A stretch of 64,000 nucleotides of DNA from Arthrobacter sp. 9AX (GTDB taxonomy: Bacteria > Actinomycetota > Actinomycetes > Actinomycetales > Micrococcaceae), in NCBI RefSeq assembly GCF_902506095.1, contig NZ_LR733293.1, positions 1,069,003-1,133,002 on the forward strand, read 5' to 3'. The first letter of the stretch is position 1. Each line of letters opens with the position of its first letter. The notes beneath the pieces were generated by a model. That model did no database searches, was not told where the DNA came from, and worked only from the letters and a program-made list of their open reading frames with translations. Shown here in pieces: positions 16,931-25,649 of the stretch. The position numbers were made by a program, and so were the translations under genes.

Positions 16931-17629
16931 ATGCGACGGACTGTTCTGGGGATCTTCGCCGCCCTGATCCTGACGGCGGGCACGGCCTGCACCATCACCA
17001 CCCAGGATCCCGGCTACGTGCCGCCGCCACCGCTGCCGCCCCTCGAACAGCTGGAACAGGCCCCACTGGTGGATCCAAAAGGCTTCTCCAACGCTGACGG
17101 CGCCATCTCGTTCATCACTGAAGACCACAGCGTTGCCTGTTCGCTGACGGCGGCCAAGGGGGAACACGTCAACCTGCCTTATGAGCAGAACAACTTCGGT
17201 GACACCGCCAACAACAAGCTCGCAACAGTTCCGGTGGCGCACTGTGAACTGGCCACGTACCCGCAGCCCAAAGACGAGGACGCCAAGGACGACTGCGCGG
17301 GAACCAACCTCGGCTATCTGGGCGGCGTTGCCCTGCTGACCCCGGACAGCGCCCGGTACGGCGAATGCCGATCCGGCGTCACACAAATGGAAGCAACGTA
17401 CGGCCCCCAAGGAAGCAAGGCGGGCCCGATGGCCCAGCTGCAGGTACTGGGGGAGGGGCAGAACCTCGAAGGGAACGGGCTGCGCTGCTCGGCCTACAAC
17501 GGCGGAGTGGCGTGCGGAAACGTCTCTGCCGGCGTCGGATTTTTCGTTTCCCCGGAGCGTTACGAACTGATCTCAAAGCCGCAGGACAGTGCCTCACCGG
17601 CGCCGGCAGGGGCCTCAAAAACCCCGTAA
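16931..17629 (+). CDS. Putative lipoprotein of unknown function
   Basis: A 232-residue exported protein. The N-terminus (MRRTVLGIFAALILTAGTAC) is a signal peptide ending in a Cys, but the residues before it (GTA) make a weak lipobox. A proline-rich PPPPLPPLEQ segment follows, then a soluble domain with six or more cysteines that probably form disulfides outside the cell. It starts 27 bp after the glycosyltransferase stop, so co-transcription is possible. I do not recognise a family. Confidence 0.7.
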   Translation: MRRTVLGIFAALILTAGTACTITTQDPGYVPPPPLPPLEQLEQAPLVDPKGFSNADGAISFITEDHSVACSLTAAKGEHVNLPYEQNNFGDTANNKLATVPVAHCELATYPQPKDEDAKDDCAGTNLGYLGGVALLTPDSARYGECRSGVTQMEATYGPQGSKAGPMAQLQVLGEGQNLEGNGLRCSAYNGGVACGNVSAGVGFFVSPERYELISKPQDSASPAPAGASKTP

Positions 17630-17851
17630 TTCCGCGGTTTTTCTACGCTCCATAGAATAGTGTCCTTACTCACATAAGCGGTAGTCTGGGACGGGCCGGT
17701 CCCATCAAAGGACTAGAGTTCCCAGTGGAGCATTACGCCGCGTGGCTCGTTTCCAACAGGCCGCCGGTGCGTGCAATTCCGCAGCCCGGTCATCGTCTTC
17801 GATGGTGTCCGACTGTACAGAAACTACTTCGACGTAGAAGGACACTAAACC

Positions 17852-19021
17852 GTGGACCTGTTTGAATACCAGGCGCGCGATATGTTCGAGGCGCACGGTG
17901 TACCCGTGCTTGCCGGCATCGTGGCGCACACCCCAGAAGAAGCAAAGGCAGCCGCCGAGAAGATCGGCGGCGTAACTGTCGTCAAAGCACAGGTCAAGGT
18001 TGGCGGCCGCGGCAAGGCCGGCGGCGTCAAGGTCGCCAAATCCGCGGACGAGGCACTTGAGTACGCCAACAACATCCTGGGCATGGACATCAAGGGCCAC
18101 ACCGTCAAAAAGGTGATGATTGCCCAGGGTGCGGATATCGCCGAGGAATACTACTTCTCCGTCCTGCTGGACCGGGCCAACCGCAACTACCTGGCCATGT
18201 GCTCGGTTGAGGGCGGCATGGAAATCGAACAGCTCGCCGTCGAACGCCCCGAGGCCCTGGCCAAGGTTGCCATTGACCCCGCCGTAGGCATCGACCAGGC
18301 CAAGGCCGACGAAATCGTCGCAGCCGCGGGCTTCGCTGAGGAACTCCGCGGCAAAGTGGCCGACGTGATCCTCAAGCTCTGGGACGTCTTCAAGAAGGAA
18401 GACGCCACCCTCGTGGAGGTCAACCCGCTCGTCAAGACCGGCGCCGGCGAGATCATGGCCCTGGACGGCAAGGTCTCCCTCGACGAGAACGCCGACTTCC
18501 GCCACCCCAAGCACGCCCTCCTCGAGGACAAGGACGCAGCTGACCCGCTTGAGGCCAAGGCAAAGGCGCAGGACCTCAACTACGTCAAGCTGGACGGCGA
18601 AGTGGGCATCATCGGCAACGGTGCAGGCCTGGTGATGTCCACCCTGGACGTCGTTGCCTACGCCGGCGAGAACCACGGCAACGTCAAGCCCGCCAACTTC
18701 CTGGACATCGGCGGCGGCGCCTCGGCCGAGGTCATGGCCGCGGGCCTGGACGTCATCCTGGGCGACGAGCAGGTCAAGTCCGTCTTCGTCAACGTCTTCG
18801 GTGGCATCACCGCCTGCGACGCCGTCGCCAAGGGCATCGTCGGCGCATTGGCCGAACTCGGCCATACCGCCAACAAGCCGCTGGTGGTCCGGCTCGACGG
18901 CAACAACGTCGAAGAAGGCCGCCGCATCCTGAACGAGGCCAACCACCCGCTGGTTACCCTGGCCGCCACCATGGACGAGGGCGCCGACAAGGCCGCCGAG
19001 CTCGCCAACGCAGCGAAGTAA
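17852..19021 (+). CDS. sucC: Succinate-CoA ligase (ADP-forming), beta subunit
   Basis: The beta subunit of the TCA-cycle enzyme that converts succinyl-CoA to succinate with nucleotide triphosphate formation. The 389-residue ATP-grasp protein begins [19 protein letters not shown]. It carries [16 protein letters not shown] (nucleotide binding), LVEVNPL (Mg-binding), [14 protein letters not shown] and [15 protein letters not shown]. sucD follows after 12 bp, so the two subunits are co-expressed. About 220 bp upstream hold no gene; a promoter must lie there but none is clear enough to place. Confidence 0.98.
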   Translation: MDLFEYQARDMFEAHGVPVLAGIVAHTPEEAKAAAEKIGGVTVVKAQVKVGGRGKAGGVKVAKSADEALEYANNILGMDIKGHTVKKVMIAQGADIAEEYYFSVLLDRANRNYLAMCSVEGGMEIEQLAVERPEALAKVAIDPAVGIDQAKADEIVAAAGFAEELRGKVADVILKLWDVFKKEDATLVEVNPLVKTGAGEIMALDGKVSLDENADFRHPKHALLEDKDAADPLEAKAKAQDLNYVKLDGEVGIIGNGAGLVMSTLDVVAYAGENHGNVKPANFLDIGGGASAEVMAAGLDVILGDEQVKSVFVNVFGGITACDAVAKGIVGALAELGHTANKPLVVRLDGNNVEEGRRILNEANHPLVTLAATMDEGADKAAELANAAK

Positions 19022-19033
19022 AGGGACGCGACA

Positions 19034-19936
19034 ATGTCTATCTACCTCAACAAAGACTCCAAGGTCATCGTCCAGGGCATCACCGGCGGCGAAGGCACCA
19101 AGCACACTGCCCTGATGCTGAAGGCCGGCACCAACATCGTGGGCGGCGTCAACGCCCGCAAGGCCGGCACCACCGTCCTGCACGGCGACAACGAAATCAA
19201 CGTCTACGGCACCGTCAAGGAAGCCATCGCGGAAACCGGCGCTGACGTTTCCATCGTCTTCGTGCCGCCGGCATTCACCAAGAACGCTGTTGTTGAAGCC
19301 ATCGAAGCCGGCATCGGCCTCGTTGTGGTCATCACCGAAGGCGTGCCGGTCCAGGACTCCGCAGAGTTCTGGGCACTGGCGCAGTCCAAGCTGGACGCCG
19401 ACGGCAACCAGGTCACCCGCATCATCGGCCCGAACTGCCCCGGCATCATCACCCCGGGCGAGGCCCTGGTGGGCATCACCCCGGCCAACATCACGGGCAA
19501 GGGCCCCATCGGCCTGGTCTCCAAGTCAGGCACCCTGACCTACCAGATGATGTACGAACTGCGCGACCTCGGTTTCTCCACCGCCATCGGCATCGGCGGC
19601 GACCCCATCATCGGCACCACCCACATCGACGCCCTGGCCGCGTTCGAGGCTGACCCCGAGACCAAGGCGATCGTCATGATCGGCGAAATCGGCGGCGACG
19701 CCGAAGAACGCGCAGCCGACTTCATCAAGGCCAACGTCACCAAGCCGGTTGTTGGCTACGTGGCAGGCTTCACGGCACCCGAAGGCAAGACCATGGGCCA
19801 CGCCGGCGCCATCGTCTCCGGTTCGGCCGGTACCGCCCAGGCCAAGAAGGAAGCCCTCGAGGCTGCAGGCGTGAAGGTCGGCAAGACGCCGTCCGAGACC
19901 GCCAAGCTGCTGCGCGAAGTTTTCGCAGCGCTCTAG
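19034..19936 (+). CDS. sucD: Succinate-CoA ligase, alpha subunit
   Basis: The alpha subunit (300 residues) binds CoA and carries the phosphohistidine. Seen are [16 protein letters not shown] (Rossmann CoA-binding loop), [32 protein letters not shown] and [21 protein letters not shown]; the His in GHAGAI is the phosphorylated residue. Length and all motifs are normal. It forms the end of the sucCD operon and is followed by a repeat hairpin and a strong terminator. Confidence 0.98.
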   Translation: MSIYLNKDSKVIVQGITGGEGTKHTALMLKAGTNIVGGVNARKAGTTVLHGDNEINVYGTVKEAIAETGADVSIVFVPPAFTKNAVVEAIEAGIGLVVVITEGVPVQDSAEFWALAQSKLDADGNQVTRIIGPNCPGIITPGEALVGITPANITGKGPIGLVSKSGTLTYQMMYELRDLGFSTAIGIGGDPIIGTTHIDALAAFEADPETKAIVMIGEIGGDAEERAADFIKANVTKPVVGYVAGFTAPEGKTMGHAGAIVSGSAGTAQAKKEALEAAGVKVGKTPSETAKLLREVFAAL

Positions 19937-19942
19937 GCACCT

Positions 19943-20003
19943 AACGCGGGGTCACTTACCGCCCGTTCCAGCCACTGGGATGGGCGCGGAGTGACCCCGC
20001 GTT
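19943..20003. repeat. 61-bp hairpin repeat, copy 1
   Basis: Perfect 13-bp inverted repeat AACGCGGGGTCAC / GTGACCCCGCGTT (19943-19955 and 19991-20003) around a 35-base loop. The loop has its own small stem (CCAG/CTGG). A second copy with the same arm core, the same 35-base loop length and matching loop blocks is at 37941-38005. Both follow the 3' end of a gene. Confidence 0.7.
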
Positions 20004-20016
20004 GCTGTTTAACGTT

Positions 20017-20075
20017 CGACGGCGGGTGGTTCCCTTTTTGGAAAGGGGACCACCCGCCGTCGTACTTTTATTTTT
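20017..20075. terminator. Strong terminator between sucD and the SRPBCC gene
   Basis: A 21-bp stem (20017-20037 with 20042-20062, one G-U pair), loop TTGG, then TACTTTTATTTTT. It lies between convergent genes. The T-rich tail serves sucCD; the opposite strand lacks an equal tail. Confidence 0.9.
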
Positions 20076-20076
20076 C

Positions 20077-20559
20077 CTAGACCTTGGCGCCGCTCAGCAG
20101 CTCGTCCAGCCGTTCGTAGCCTTCGGACATGCCGCCCTCCATACCGGACTGCGCCATGCCGTCCCGCGCCTCCTGGCTGGGGTAGACAGAGTGGCCCTTG
20201 ATCCGGGTCCGCCCGTTGCCCAGGTCCTCAAAGGTCATGAACTCCAGGCTGACCACATCCGGGTACCCGCCGAATTCGAAGGTCTGGATGGCGAACTCAT
20301 TTTCGCGGACCGTGTGGAAGATACCCTTGAATTCGTAGGCCACCCCCTCGGGTCCGGTGTGCAGGTAGCTGTAGCTGCCGCCGGTGCGGAAATCGTAGTG
20401 GTCGATGTCCATCGTGTAGCCCCGCGGGCCCAGCCACTGGACGATCAGGTCCGGTTCCTTGTGTGCACGGAACACGTCGGCTACCGGAAAATCGAACTCG
20501 CGCTCGTAGTCGATGAAGGGGACACCCTCGGGAACGCTGAGTTTCAGGGAATTGCTCAT
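20077..20559 (-). CDS. SRPBCC (AHSA1-like) domain protein
   Basis: A 160-residue START-like fold protein that could bind a hydrophobic ligand; related proteins are often annotated as Aha1-like or polyketide-cyclase-like. The N-terminal FDFPVADVFRAHKEPDLIVQW and central GGSYSYLHTGPEG are typical of the family. ATG at 20559 was chosen because a Shine-Dalgarno AAGGAG lies just upstream. It starts 16 bp after the stop of an ArsR-type regulator gene, a pairing common for this family, so the regulator probably controls it. Confidence 0.88.
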   Translation of the reverse strand: MSNSLKLSVPEGVPFIDYEREFDFPVADVFRAHKEPDLIVQWLGPRGYTMDIDHYDFRTGGSYSYLHTGPEGVAYEFKGIFHTVRENEFAIQTFEFGGYPDVVSLEFMTFEDLGNGRTRIKGHSVYPSQEARDGMAQSGMEGGMSEGYERLDELLSGAKV

Positions 20560-20575
20560 GTTGACTCCTTGGAAA

Positions 20576-20917
20576 TTAGTCGCCGCCGGCGGCAGCGTTT
20601 GATCGGAGCACGGCGTCCAGGCTGCGGTACTGCCCTTCGCGGACCAGCCTGTACTGGTCGATCCAGGCGGTAAGCGCCTCAAGCCGCGCGGGATTCAGGT
20701 GTACGGGCCGGCGCTGGGCATCCCTGGTCCGGGTGACCAGCTCCGCCTGCTCAAGTACCTGAATGTGCTTCGAGACCCCCTGCTTGGAAATCTCGAACGG
20801 TTCCGCCAATTCATTCACAGTGGCCGGGCCCCGGCTGAGCCGGGCGATGATGCTCCGCCGCACGGGGTCGGCCAGGGCCATAAAAGCCGAGTCCAATGCC
20901 GCGCTTTCGGAGCTCAT
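20576..20917 (-). CDS. ArsR-family winged-helix repressor
   Basis: A 113-residue small winged-helix regulator (MALADPVRRSIIARLSRGPA, then NELAEPFEISKQGVSKHIQVLE as recognition helix). No CxC metal site is visible, so it is not a typical arsenic sensor. It is first in a two-gene unit with the SRPBCC gene and probably represses its own promoter through the repeats at 20935-20966. Confidence 0.9.
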   Translation of the reverse strand: MSSESAALDSAFMALADPVRRSIIARLSRGPATVNELAEPFEISKQGVSKHIQVLEQAELVTRTRDAQRRPVHLNPARLEALTAWIDQYRLVREGQYRSLDAVLRSNAAAGGD

Positions 20918-20934
20918 CAGGGGCCCTTTCAGTA

Positions 20935-20966
20935 ATCAACCTTTTTGTTTATCAACCCATCGGTTG
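20935..20966 (-). promoter_or_regulatory. Candidate operator of the ArsR/SRPBCC unit
   Basis: ATCAACC occurs at 20935-20941 and 20951-20957 (16-bp period). The second copy forms an inverted repeat CAACC-CATC-GGTTG at 20953-20966. The site lies 18-49 bp upstream of the regulator ATG. Confidence 0.4.
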
Positions 20967-21010
20967 TTTAACGATACGACTGCCGCCGGGCGGATTCAAG
21001 CCTTTTCCCC

Positions 21011-21052
21011 TTGTCGTCTATTCCTGCAGTTTGTTAGTATGTCAGTACAAAC
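21011..21052 (+). promoter_or_regulatory. Promoter/operator of the tautomerase gene, shared with iolC
   Basis: TTGTCG (21011-21016), an 18-base spacer and TAGTAT (21035-21040) form a promoter. Across the -10 lies TTGTT-N10-TACAA (21031-21050). Positions 21031-21052 match 21514-21535 upstream of iolC in 21 of 22 bases. Confidence 0.5.
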
Positions 21053-21071
21053 TTACGCTTAGGAGAACAGC

Positions 21072-21476
21072 ATGCCGCTTGTGCGCATTGATGTCAATGA
21101 AGGGCGCAGCCGGGACGAGCTGCAGTTGCTCAGCCGGGGAATCCACGACGCCATCCTGGCCGAGTACGCCATTCCCGAACGGGACTACTTCCATATCCTC
21201 ACCGAACACCCGGCGGGGCAGATTTTCGCCCAGGATGCAGGCCTTGGCTTTGAGCGGACCCGCGGAGTGGTGATGATCCAGATTTTTACCCAAGGTGGCC
21301 GTTCCCAGGAGGCCAAGCAGCGGCTGTTCGCGGCGGTGGCCGGGAAGTTGTCCGAGGTGGGCGTCGCCGGAGAGGACGTATTTATTGGCTATGCGGAAAA
21401 CACGGCCGGCGATTGGTCCTTCGGTTTTGGCCGGGCGCAGTATGTCACCGGCGAGCTGGCTGTGCCGAAGAAGTAG
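21072..21476 (+). CDS. Tautomerase family protein
   Basis: A 134-residue tautomerase-superfamily protein. After removal of Met the N-terminal Pro (MPLVRIDVNEG) would act as catalytic base. The length is that of the longer Tautomerase_2 type, not the 60-residue 4-oxalocrotonate tautomerase. The start has a good AGGAG ribosome site. Substrate unknown. Its promoter shares an operator with iolC, 0.5 kb downstream on the same strand, which suggests a role linked to inositol or enediol/keto-acid intermediates; this link is inference. Confidence 0.85.
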   Translation: MPLVRIDVNEGRSRDELQLLSRGIHDAILAEYAIPERDYFHILTEHPAGQIFAQDAGLGFERTRGVVMIQIFTQGGRSQEAKQRLFAAVAGKLSEVGVAGEDVFIGYAENTAGDWSFGFGRAQYVTGELAVPKK

Positions 21477-21493
21477 CCCCCGTGGGGCGTGGA

Positions 21494-21543
21494 TTAGCGC
21501 GCGATAACAATAGTTGTAAGTATGTCAGTACAAACCTTTGACA
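21494..21543 (+). promoter_or_regulatory. Promoter/operator region of the iol operon
   Basis: TTAGCG (21494-21499), an 18-base spacer and AAGTAT (21518-21523) repeat the layout of the tautomerase promoter, with TTGTA-N10-TACAA (21514-21533) over the -10. A perfect TTGACA at 21538-21543 may belong to a second promoter, though no good -10 follows it. Confidence 0.5.
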
Positions 21544-21653
21544 GGACATTCGATCTAGGGCAAAGTAGTCCCAGTGGCGTACGCCACGGTTGCGAGTCCA
21601 GGCTCCGTCCACTAGAGGTTTTGAGTTCCACACCAGAAAGGTCCACGATTACC

Positions 21654-22682
21654 GTGACCCACGAGCTTCTCACCATCGGGCGCATCAGCGTTGATATCTA
21701 CCCGAACGACATCGGGGTGGACCTGGAGGATGTCACGTCCTTTGGCAAGTACCTTGGTGGTTCCCCGTCCAACGTCGCTGTTGCCGCCGCCCGCCACGGC
21801 CGCCGGACGGGAGTTATCACCCGCACCGGGGACGACGCCTTTGGCAAGTACCTGCACCGCGAACTGCACAAGTTCAACGTTGATGACTCCTTTGTCACTC
21901 CGGTGCAGGAATGGCCCACAGCGGTGACGTTCTGCGCGATCAAGCCGGCGACGGACGAGTTCCCCCTGTATTTCTACGGCCGGTTCCCCACTGCGCCGGA
22001 CCTCCAGATCAAGGCCGGGGAACTGGACCTGGAGGCCATCCGGGACGCGCGGATCTTCTGGTCCACCGTGACCGGCCTGTGCCAGGAGCCCAGCCGCAGC
22101 GCACACATCGCAGCGCACGAGGCGCGTCCCCGGACCGGCCTGGCCGAGGGGCAGTTCACCATCCTGGACCTGGATTACAGGCCCATGTTCTGGGCTTCGG
22201 AAGCGGAAGCGCGTGCGGAGGTGGCCAAGGTCCTCCCGTACGTCACCGTTGCCATTGGCAATGACAAGGAATGCGCGGTCGCCGTGGGGGAGGGGACTCC
22301 GGATGAGCAGGCAGACCGCTTGCTGGCTGCCGGTGTGGAGATCGCCGTGGTCAAGCTCGGTCCCGAGGGTGTGATGGCGAAGACCCGCACGCAGCGTGTC
22401 GTCTCCGCACCCGTCCCGGTGGAAACCCTGAACGGCCTGGGCGCCGGTGACTCGTTCGGCGGGGCGTTCGTGCATGGGCTGCTGTCCGGCTGGCCGTTGT
22501 CCGAGGTCCTGGATTTCGCGAATGCCGCGGGTGCGATCGTCGCCTCGCGCCTGTCCTGCGCTGATGCGATGCCGACGCCGGGCGAGGTCACCTCGCTGCT
22601 GGCCGAACGCGGCCGTCCGGTTCCCGGGGCCGGTGTTTCCGGTACCGCGCCGCAGCTTGCCACCGAAGGAGCAGCACTGTGA
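21654..22682 (+). CDS. iolC: 5-dehydro-2-deoxygluconokinase
   Basis: Phosphorylates 2-deoxy-5-keto-gluconate in myo-inositol catabolism. A PfkB/ribokinase-fold protein of 342 residues with GGSPSNVAVAAARHG near the N-terminus and the C-terminal NGLGAGDSFGGAFVHGLL, in which GAGD holds the catalytic base. The frame is open back to 21522, but that ATG lies inside the operator motif; GTG at 21654, preceded by AGAAAGG and starting THELLTIGRISVD, fits the family start. It is first in the operon and overlaps the next gene by four bases (GTGA). Confidence 0.93.
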   Translation: MTHELLTIGRISVDIYPNDIGVDLEDVTSFGKYLGGSPSNVAVAAARHGRRTGVITRTGDDAFGKYLHRELHKFNVDDSFVTPVQEWPTAVTFCAIKPATDEFPLYFYGRFPTAPDLQIKAGELDLEAIRDARIFWSTVTGLCQEPSRSAHIAAHEARPRTGLAEGQFTILDLDYRPMFWASEAEARAEVAKVLPYVTVAIGNDKECAVAVGEGTPDEQADRLLAAGVEIAVVKLGPEGVMAKTRTQRVVSAPVPVETLNGLGAGDSFGGAFVHGLLSGWPLSEVLDFANAAGAIVASRLSCADAMPTPGEVTSLLAERGRPVPGAGVSGTAPQLATEGAAL

Positions 22683-23614
22683 CTCTCACCCCCGTCACCA
22701 CAGACCATGCCGTGGATGATGATCCGCGCCGTTATGAGCACCTGAGCGTTATCCGGCTCGAAGATCCGGAAGCGGTGTCCCGCGCGGCCAAGGCCCGCCG
22801 CCGCCATCCGGGTGTGAAGGCCGGCCGGCAGAACTTCATCGTTGCCGCGGATCATCCGGCCCGTGGTGCGCTGGCTGTCGGTTCCGATCCGGTGGCGATG
22901 GCGGACCGCCGGCTGCTGCTGGACCGGCTGCAGATCGCGCTGGCCAACCCTGACGTGGACGGTGTCCTGGCATCTCCTGACATCATGGATGACCTTCTCC
23001 TGCTCGGTGCGTTGGAAGGCAAGCTGGTGTTCGGTTCGATGAACCGAGGGGGCCTCGCCGGTTTGGTCAACGAGATCGATGACCGCTTCACAGGCCACAC
23101 GGCCGCAGCACTGGAAGCCCTGGGTGCCGATGGCGGGAAGATGCTGACCCGGATCTGCCTGGGCGACCCGGACACGGTTGCCACCCTCGAAGCGACCGCG
23201 AAGGCCATTGATTCCCTGGCTGAGCGGAAGCTGATCGCCATGGTGGAGCCGTTCCTCTCGGTCCGGGAAAACGGGAGGGTCCACAACGATCTGTCCACCA
23301 ACGCCGTGATTAAGTCCATTGCCATCGCCGAAGGCCTGGGTTCCACCAGTGCCTACACCTGGATGAAGCTTCCCGTGGTGGCGGAGATGGAACGCGTCAT
23401 GGCCGCGACCACGATGCCCACCGTTCTTCTGGGCGGCGATCCCACAGGCACGCAGGACGAGGTCTTTGCCAGCTGGCAGGCCGCCCTGGCCCTGCCGGGG
23501 GTCCAGGGACTCACGGTGGGCCGGACGCTTTTGTACCCCGCTGACGGGGATGTGGCAGGCGCCGTCGCCACCGCCGCTTCCCTCCTTCACCACACCGCAG
23601 AAGTATCGGAGTAG
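22679..23614 (+). CDS. iolJ: Cgl0159-type aldolase (probable 6-phospho-5-dehydro-2-deoxygluconate aldolase)
   Basis: A 311-residue TIM-barrel protein of the Cgl0159 type that replaces classical class II IolJ in actinobacterial inositol clusters. The expected reaction splits 2-deoxy-5-keto-gluconate-6-phosphate into dihydroxyacetone phosphate and malonate semialdehyde. Visible blocks are NFIVAADHPARGAL, a LVFGSMNRGGLAG segment, YTWMKLPVV (candidate Schiff-base Lys) and TVLLGGDPTG. It starts with GTG overlapping the iolC stop and lies 6 bp before iolD. Function is assigned from the family and context; the symbol is by role, not by clear homology to Bacillus IolJ. Confidence 0.8.
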   Translation: MTLTPVTTDHAVDDDPRRYEHLSVIRLEDPEAVSRAAKARRRHPGVKAGRQNFIVAADHPARGALAVGSDPVAMADRRLLLDRLQIALANPDVDGVLASPDIMDDLLLLGALEGKLVFGSMNRGGLAGLVNEIDDRFTGHTAAALEALGADGGKMLTRICLGDPDTVATLEATAKAIDSLAERKLIAMVEPFLSVRENGRVHNDLSTNAVIKSIAIAEGLGSTSAYTWMKLPVVAEMERVMAATTMPTVLLGGDPTGTQDEVFASWQAALALPGVQGLTVGRTLLYPADGDVAGAVATAASLLHHTAEVSE

Positions 23615-23620
23615 CTCCCC

Positions 23621-25606
23621 ATGGGAACCACAACAGGAACACGCAGGATGACGGTGGCGCAGGCCGTCGTTGAATACCTCTCCCGGCAGTACACGGTGGA
23701 CTCGGTCAACGGTGTTGAGTACCGTGAACGGCTCATCCCGGGCACGTTCGGGATTTTCGGGCACGGCAACGTGGCCGGTGTGGGCCAGGCTTTGAAGCAG
23801 TACCAGCAGCTGGACCCCGCCCTGATGCCGTACTACCAGGGCCGCAATGAGCAGGCCCAGGTCCACCAGGCCGTGGGATACGCCCGGCACACCCGGCGCC
23901 GCCAGACGTTCGCGGTCAGCACCTCGATCGGGCCTGGTTCCTCGAACCTGTTGACCGGTGCCGCGTTGGCCACCACCAACCGGCTGCCGGTGCTGCTGCT
24001 GCCGAGCGATACGTTCGCTACCCGGGCCGCGGACCCGGTGCTGCAGCAGTTGGAGCAGCCGTACGCGTATGACCTGACGGTCAATGACGCGTTCCGGCCG
24101 CTGTCAAAGTTCTTTGACCGGGTGAACCGGCCGGAGCAGCTGTTCTCCGCGTTCCACCACGGACTCCGGGTCCTGACCGACCCGGCGGAGACCGGCGCGG
24201 TGACCATTTCGCTGCCGCAGGATGTCCAGGCCGAGGCGTTCGACGTCCCGGCGGAGTTCCTGGCCGAGCGGGAGTGGCGGATCCGCCGCCCGGACGCGGA
24301 TGACGAGGACATTGCCCGCGCCGCTGCGGCCATCCGTGCGGCGAAGCGGCCGCTGATCATTGCCGGCGGCGGTGTCCTGTACGCCTATGCCAACGATGAG
24401 CTGGCGACGTTTGTGGAGCTGACCGGCATCCCGGTGGGCAACACACAGGCCGGCGTCGGTGTCCTGCCCTGGGACCACCAGTTCAGCCTTGGTGCGATTG
24501 GGTCCACAGGTACGACGGCGGCGAACGCCATCGCTGCCCGGGCGGACCTGATCATTGGCATCGGCACCCGGTACGAGGACTTCACCACCGCCTCCCGCAC
24601 CGCGTTCCAGAACCCGGACGTGCGGTTCATCAACATCAACATCGCCCCGATCGATGCGTACAAGCACGGCACCACGCTGCCGATCGTGGCCGACGCCCGC
24701 AAGGCCCTGGTGAAGCTCAACGCAGCCCTTGGCGGCTACCGCGTTGGCGCGGACCTGGAGCAGAAGATCGCCGCTGAGAAGAAGCGCTGGGACGCCACCG
24801 TGGATGAGGCCTTCGGCACCCGGTACACGCCGTTGCCGGCACAGAACGAGATCATCGGCGCCACCAACCGGGCCATGGACGCCCGTGACGTTGTCATCTG
24901 CGCGGCCGGTTCCCTGCCGGGCGACCTGCACAAGATGTGGCGGGTCCGGGACCCGTTCGGCTACCACGTCGAATACGCCTACTCCTGCATGGGCTACGAA
25001 ATCCCCGGCGGCCTGGGCGTCAAACGCGCGGCCCTGGCCGAGGCAGCAAGCACGACGGCGGCCGGCGCCATTGGTGGGGATGGCGCGGAGGTGCGGGACG
25101 TCGTCGTGATGGTGGGGGACGGCTCCTACCTGATGATGCACACCGAACTGGTCACCGCCGTCGCCGAACGCATCAAGCTGATCGTGGTTCTGATCCAGAA
25201 CCACGGCTACGCCTCCATCGGCTCCCTCTCCGAGTCCCTCGGCTCGCAGCGGTTCGGCACCCAGTACCGGACCCTGAACGAAGAGGCGCACAGCTTCGAC
25301 GAGGGCGAGACCCTGCCCGTTGACCTGGCACTGAACGCCCAGTCCCTGGGCGTGAAGGTGGTCCGGATCGAACCGGGGGAGAAAGTCATCGCCGAACTCG
25401 AACAGGCCATCCGCGACGCGAAGGCAGCGCCTGAGGGCACCGGCCCGATCCTGATCCACGTCGAATCAGACCCGCTGCTAGACGCCCCGTCCTCCGAGTC
25501 CTGGTGGGATGTCCCCGTCTCCCAGGTCGCCGAACTGGACTCCACCAAGCAGGCCTTCCAGACCTACACCGGCCACAAGAACCGCCAGCGCAAACTGCTC
25601 GGCTGA
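23621..25606 (+). CDS. iolD: 3D-(3,5/4)-trihydroxycyclohexane-1,2-dione acylhydrolase
   Basis: A thiamine-diphosphate enzyme that opens the inositol ring after dehydration, giving 5-deoxy-glucuronate. The 661 residues contain the N-terminal PYR domain (FGIFGHGNVAG, YYQGRNEQAQVHQAVGYA with the catalytic Glu), a central Rossmann domain (AKRPLIIAGGGVLYA), and the PP domain with VMVGDGSYLMM and the metal-binding Asn in IQNHGY. It belongs to the iol operon between the aldolase and iolA. Start ATG at 23621; a second in-frame ATG ten codons later (MTVAQAVVE) is an alternative start. Confidence 0.95.
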   Translation: MGTTTGTRRMTVAQAVVEYLSRQYTVDSVNGVEYRERLIPGTFGIFGHGNVAGVGQALKQYQQLDPALMPYYQGRNEQAQVHQAVGYARHTRRRQTFAVSTSIGPGSSNLLTGAALATTNRLPVLLLPSDTFATRAADPVLQQLEQPYAYDLTVNDAFRPLSKFFDRVNRPEQLFSAFHHGLRVLTDPAETGAVTISLPQDVQAEAFDVPAEFLAEREWRIRRPDADDEDIARAAAAIRAAKRPLIIAGGGVLYAYANDELATFVELTGIPVGNTQAGVGVLPWDHQFSLGAIGSTGTTAANAIAARADLIIGIGTRYEDFTTASRTAFQNPDVRFININIAPIDAYKHGTTLPIVADARKALVKLNAALGGYRVGADLEQKIAAEKKRWDATVDEAFGTRYTPLPAQNEIIGATNRAMDARDVVICAAGSLPGDLHKMWRVRDPFGYHVEYAYSCMGYEIPGGLGVKRAALAEAASTTAAGAIGGDGAEVRDVVVMVGDGSYLMMHTELVTAVAERIKLIVVLIQNHGYASIGSLSESLGSQRFGTQYRTLNEEAHSFDEGETLPVDLALNAQSLGVKVVRIEPGEKVIAELEQAIRDAKAAPEGTGPILIHVESDPLLDAPSSESWWDVPVSQVAELDSTKQAFQTYTGHKNRQRKLLG

Positions 25607-25649
25607 TTTCCTCCTGACCTCTCTTTTTACTACTCAAGGAAGAGTCCCC

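Noticed and set aside
21522..21653. N-terminal extension of iolC back to an ATG at 21522
   Set aside because: That ATG lies inside the operator/promoter motif shared with the tautomerase gene, and the extra 44 residues do not resemble PfkB kinases. GTG at 21654 fits better.
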